Of a stretch of 16,602 bases of DNA, positions 13,528 to 16,602 are shown piece after piece; within the stretch, counting starts at the first letter, position 1; every line of letters starts with the position of its first letter. Location: the NCBI GenBank assembly GCA_913031655.1, contig CAJWFY010000018.1:1-16602 (forward strand), written 5' to 3'. Origin of the DNA: an uncultured Flavobacteriaceae bacterium (lineage in GTDB: Bacteria; Bacteroidota; Bacteroidia; Flavobacteriales; Flavobacteriaceae). The notes under the pieces are model-generated. The model made no database searches. It saw only the letters and a program-made list of their open reading frames with translations, and was not told where the DNA came from. A program made the translations under genes and the position numbers.

Positions 13528-15072
13528 CTATAAGTCAAAGTTAATACCCTGCGCCAATGCTAGTTCAGAAGAAAAGTTTATTGTGTTAGTTTGTCTTCTC
13601 ATGTAAACTTTCCAAGCATCAGAACCACTTTCTCTTCCTCCTCCAGTTTCTTTTTCTCCTCCAAATGCTCCTCCAATTTCAGCTCCAGATGTTCCAATGT
13701 TAACATTTGCTATTCCGCAATCACTTCCCCAATGTGATAAGAAAGTTTCAGAATCTTTTAAACTTTCTGTCATAATAGAGGATGATAGTCCTTGTTTAAC
13801 ATCATTCATGATTTCTATAGCATTTTCAAGTTTTCCACTATATTTAATTAGATATAGAATAGGTGCAAAAGTTTCAGTTTGCACAATGGGAACATCATTT
13901 TTAATTTCTGCTATTGCTGGTCTAACATAGCAATTACTTTCAAAATTTTCCCCATTTAAAACACCACCTTCTACAATGAATTTACCACCTTGCTCCTTGA
14001 CTGTATCTAGGGCTGATAAATATTGATTTACTGCATCACTATCAATCAATGGCCCTACATGATTACTTTCATCTAGGGGGTTACCAATCTTTAATTGTTT
14101 ATATGCTTTACTTAACTCAACTTTTATTTGTTCAATTATAGATTCATGAACAATAATTCTTCTAGTAGAGGTACACCTTTGACCACAAGTTCCTACGGCT
14201 CCAAAAACTATATTTATTACTGCTTGCTTAATATCTACACTTGGCGTAATTATAATAGCGTTATTTCCACCCAGTTCTAAAAGTGACTTACCTAGTCTAG
14301 CTCCAACTTTCTGTGCCACATCTTTCCCCATTTTAGTTGAGCCAGTAGCAGACAGTAGATTAACTCTATTGTCCTCTGACATCCATTTTCCAATACTTTT
14401 GTCTCCGTTAATAAGGCAAGATACACCCAAGGGAATATTATTTTCTTTAAGCACTTGAGAAACAAAGTTTTGACATACAATACTACAAAGAGGTGTTTTT
14501 TCAGAAGGCTTCCATATACATACATTCCCACATACCCAAGCTAATGCCACATTCCAACTCCAAACAGCTACAGGAAAATTAAAAGCAGAAATAACTCCTA
14601 CTATTCCTAAAGGATGATATTGTTCGTACATTCTGTGATTTGGTCTTTCAGAATGCATAGTTAAACCGTATAACTGCCTTGAAAGTCCTACAGCAAAATC
14701 ACATATGTCAATCATTTCTTGAACTTCTCCCATTCCTTCCTGTAAGGATTTTCCCATTTCCCAAGAAACTAGTTCACCTAGTTCAGCTTTATTTTCTCTA
14801 ATTTTATTTCCTAATTGACGAACTAAATTTCCTCTTTCAGGAGCAGGAATTTTTCTAAAACTTTTAAAAGCAACTTGGGCTTCATTAATTAATTTATCAT
14901 AGTCACTTTTGTTACCTACCTTAATTTTACCCAATAAAGATCCGTTTACAGGGCTATATGAATCAATGAAATCACCTGAACCAAACCACTCAACACCATT
15001 TGAGCAACCTTTTTGGTCTTCATTAATACCAAGTTTTTTTAGAAGAAGATTTATATTTTTTTTAGAATTCAT
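13528..15072 (-). CDS. ALDH7-family aldehyde dehydrogenase (alpha-aminoadipic semialdehyde / piperidine-6-carboxylate type)
   Basis: An NAD(P)-dependent enzyme that oxidises an aldehyde to a carboxylate. The sequence follows ALDH7A1 (antiquitin) along its whole length. Diagnostic ALDH7 segments are PAPERGNLVRQLG (76-88), EGMGEVQEMIDICDFAVGLSR (112-132) and the C-terminal SGAEIGGAFGGEKETGGG. Catalytic residues are Asn165 (FNFP), Lys188 (WKPSE), Glu266 (LELGGNN) and Cys300 (GQRC). At 514 residues it is full length, and it is cytoplasmic. In lysine catabolism this family makes alpha-aminoadipate; other substrates such as betaine aldehyde are also accepted in some members. It lies 43 bases downstream of an AdiC-like antiporter gene on the same strand, which supports a role with imported amino acids. 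A strong terminator follows the stop. Confidence 0.93.
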   Translation of the reverse strand: MNSKKNINLLLKKLGINEDQKGCSNGVEWFGSGDFIDSYSPVNGSLLGKIKVGNKSDYDKLINEAQVAFKSFRKIPAPERGNLVRQLGNKIRENKAELGELVSWEMGKSLQEGMGEVQEMIDICDFAVGLSRQLYGLTMHSERPNHRMYEQYHPLGIVGVISAFNFPVAVWSWNVALAWVCGNVCIWKPSEKTPLCSIVCQNFVSQVLKENNIPLGVSCLINGDKSIGKWMSEDNRVNLLSATGSTKMGKDVAQKVGARLGKSLLELGGNNAIIITPSVDIKQAVINIVFGAVGTCGQRCTSTRRIIVHESIIEQIKVELSKAYKQLKIGNPLDESNHVGPLIDSDAVNQYLSALDTVKEQGGKFIVEGGVLNGENFESNCYVRPAIAEIKNDVPIVQTETFAPILYLIKYSGKLENAIEIMNDVKQGLSSSIMTESLKDSETFLSHWGSDCGIANVNIGTSGAEIGGAFGGEKETGGGRESGSDAWKVYMRRQTNTINFSSELALAQGINFDL

Positions 15073-15115
15073 TTTGTTGTATTTGAAACAAAAATAACTA
15101 AAAATAGAGTGAAAA

Positions 15116-16414
15116 CTAACTTTTAATTTTCATTATAAAATAGAATGGAATACCAATTAGTAATAATATAGATCCGTAGTAAATTGATTCAGAACCAGAA
15201 CCGAAAATAGCCCATACAGAATAGCTTAACCCAATTAATCCAAGACTTGCAGATTTAAAAATTTCAGTCTTTAAATATTTGTTTTGAATATGGAAGAGGA
15301 TATATGAAGCACTTACAAATAGATAAGGTACCAGAGTTGATAATGTTGTTAGTAAAATTAAAAATTCAAATCTAGAGACTAGACCTTGGGAAAAATTCAT
15401 AGTCATAACAATTGAAGTTAAAATACTTCCAAATACTAAACTGACAACAGGTGAGCCCTTCTTGTTTTTGTTTGTAAATACTTTAGGAAAAAGTTTGTCA
15501 TTAGCCATTGACATAGGCATGTAGCTAGTAATTAAAATCCAACCATTCAAAGCTCCTATTGCAGATATTGCAGCTCCTGCTGAAATAAAATATCCAACGT
15601 ATTTTCCGCCAATAATTTCACCAGCTTCTGCAAATGGAGCAGGAGAATTCATTATCACTTCATTTGGGAGAATACCAAATAAGATGATAGTTCCAAAAAC
15701 ATATATTAGAGTAGAAATAACTGTTCCAATCATAGTAGCAATAGGAATTGTATTACTAGGATTTTTTATACTATTTGCAGGAATAGTAGCTGATTCTATC
15801 CCTAAGAAAGCATACAATGTCATTACACAAACAATTGGAAAAATTTCAAAGTCAGTTTGATCTGTTATGTTGAATTCTGGAAAAATATTCCAATCAAATA
15901 AAAACATCCCTGAAATTATAATAAATAACAAAGGAATTATCTTGGCAACTGTTGTGAAAATCTGAATATTCCCAGATGATTTAACCCCCTTTGAAGAGGT
16001 CCAGGTGAAAAACCATATAAATGCTAGCCCGGTTAAAGTAGCAGAAATGGGACTGGTTATTAATTCTGGGAAGAAAAAACTTAAAGCACTAACAATAGCT
16101 ACTGCTATTGCTGCATTATTTACCCAACAAGAAATCCAATAACCCCAAGCTACTAAAAATCCTATAAAATCTCCAAAAACAACCTTAGAATACAAATAAG
16201 GTCCTCCGCTTTTTCCAGAAATTAATTTACTGAAATTACTGAATATTTTTGCTAGAACTAATGCTCCAGATGCTGTAAAAATCCAACCCAAAATACTTAT
16301 GCTACCAAACTTTGCAAGGCTCGCTGGTAATACAAAAATACCTGCACCAATCATATTTCCTACTATTAAAGATGTTGCTGCTAATAAACCTATTTTTGGA
16401 TTTTGCTTGTTCAA
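15116..16414 (-). CDS. APC-superfamily amino-acid/polyamine antiporter (AdiC-like), TTG start
   Basis: An inner-membrane transporter of the APC superfamily, about 12 membrane helices over 432 residues. The N-terminal helix carries the substrate-carboxylate-binding GNMIGAGIF (19-27). The segment FLGIESATIPANSIKNP (helix 6 region) and the late YSVWAIFGSGSES parallel the E. coli arginine/agmatine antiporter AdiC. I infer transport of basic amino acids or polyamines, but specificity is not certain. The start is TTG at 16412-16414. An in-frame stop lies 9 bases upstream, and the first ATG (Met21) would cut off helix 1. It lies 42 bases from the divergent Rieske oxygenase and 43 bases upstream of the ALDH7 gene, with which it is probably co-transcribed. 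Confidence 0.9.
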   Translation of the reverse strand: MNKQNPKIGLLAATSLIVGNMIGAGIFVLPASLAKFGSISILGWIFTASGALVLAKIFSNFSKLISGKSGGPYLYSKVVFGDFIGFLVAWGYWISCWVNNAAIAVAIVSALSFFFPELITSPISATLTGLAFIWFFTWTSSKGVKSSGNIQIFTTVAKIIPLLFIIISGMFLFDWNIFPEFNITDQTDFEIFPIVCVMTLYAFLGIESATIPANSIKNPSNTIPIATMIGTVISTLIYVFGTIILFGILPNEVIMNSPAPFAEAGEIIGGKYVGYFISAGAAISAIGALNGWILITSYMPMSMANDKLFPKVFTNKNKKGSPVVSLVFGSILTSIVMTMNFSQGLVSRFEFLILLTTLSTLVPYLFVSASYILFHIQNKYLKTEIFKSASLGLIGLSYSVWAIFGSGSESIYYGSILLLIGIPFYFIMKIKS

Positions 16415-16456
16415 AATAAAAATCTATATTTCTTTTAAATTAGTTAATTATTATTA

Positions 16457-16602
16457 ATGAAAGATAAATATAAAATTGATCCTGATATAACAAAGGCAGA
16501 AACATTGCCTTCTTCCTTTTACAAAGACCCGTCAGTTTTTGAGTTATTGAAAAAGAAAATATTTTTAAAATCCTGGCAATGGATAGGGGATCAAGATTTA
16601 GT
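16457..16602 (+). CDS. Rieske-type ring-hydroxylating oxygenase alpha subunit, 5' end only (partial)
   Basis: ATG at 16457 opens a frame that continues past the right edge; 48 residues are visible. The pattern YKIDPDITKAETLPSSFYKD followed by FELLKKKIFLKSWQWIGDQDL is the region just before the Rieske [2Fe-2S] domain in aromatic-ring-hydroxylating dioxygenase alpha subunits and in related carnitine/choline/betaine-type oxygenases. The iron-sulfur ligands themselves lie beyond the window. It is transcribed away from the antiporter gene, with a 42-base shared upstream region and no clear promoter element. Substrate class is unknown. Confidence 0.75.
   Translation, partial: MKDKYKIDPDITKAETLPSSFYKDPSVFELLKKKIFLKSWQWIGDQDL

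Noticed and set aside
14292..14531. A 79-codon minus-strand frame inside the aldehyde dehydrogenase
   Set aside because: It is in another frame of the same strand as the intact ALDH7 gene and shows no domain; there is no sign of a frameshift in ALDH7.

Overview
The window is about 16.6 kb of AT-rich, gene-dense DNA that looks like a marine flavobacterium (Bacteroidota). Support: a TANNTTTG-type Bacteroidota promoter in front of the tRNA, no clear Shine-Dalgarno sequences, many lipoprotein signals, a CarboxypepD_reg/TonB-dependent receptor, and protein families typical of Flavobacteriia (DUF4442, DUF3089, cyclophilin lipoprotein). The genus cannot be named from sequence alone.

Layout. 1-863: the 5' part of a secreted protein (minus strand) that runs off the left edge. 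864-1364: a non-coding stretch holding a strong hairpin terminator, a degenerate copy of a tRNA 3' end, and a 31-codon remnant that looks like the N-terminus of altronate dehydratase. 1365-2855: an exported arylsulfatase. 2961-3133: tRNA-Pro(UGG) with its promoter and terminator. 3239-4933: trxB, a DUF4442 hotdog protein and a 61-residue small protein (plus strand), meeting oxyR (minus) tail to tail with no base between. 5931-6611: a cyclophilin-type PPIase lipoprotein upstream of oxyR. 6606-8069: a CoA-type Nudix hydrolase and a variant PlsC-like acyltransferase. The PPIase and Nudix start codons face each other inside one ATGCAT palindrome. 8070-8606: a Cu,Zn superoxide dismutase lipoprotein. 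8676-13454: an operon-like run of a DUF3089 lipoprotein, a TonB-dependent receptor, two tandem HMA (CxxC) proteins and an unrecognised Met-rich lipoprotein, closed by a terminator at 13488-13516. 13528-16414: an ALDH7-type aldehyde dehydrogenase and an AdiC-like amino-acid antiporter (minus). 16457-16602: the start of a Rieske ring-hydroxylating oxygenase.

How they work together. trxB, oxyR and the Cu,Zn-SOD form an oxidative-stress theme, although they are not one operon. The most interesting block is 8070-13454. A Cu-dependent SOD is divergent from an outer-membrane receptor whose only two cysteines are a vicinal pair in the plug. Two envelope HMA proteins follow, each with a CxxC and a second conserved C-C pair near the C-terminus, and then a Met/His-rich lipoprotein. 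I infer a copper (or other soft-metal) acquisition or trafficking module. ALDH7 plus a basic-amino-acid-type antiporter suggests lysine or related semialdehyde catabolism. The sulfatase beside a uxaA remnant suggests a decaying polysaccharide or uronate utilisation locus.
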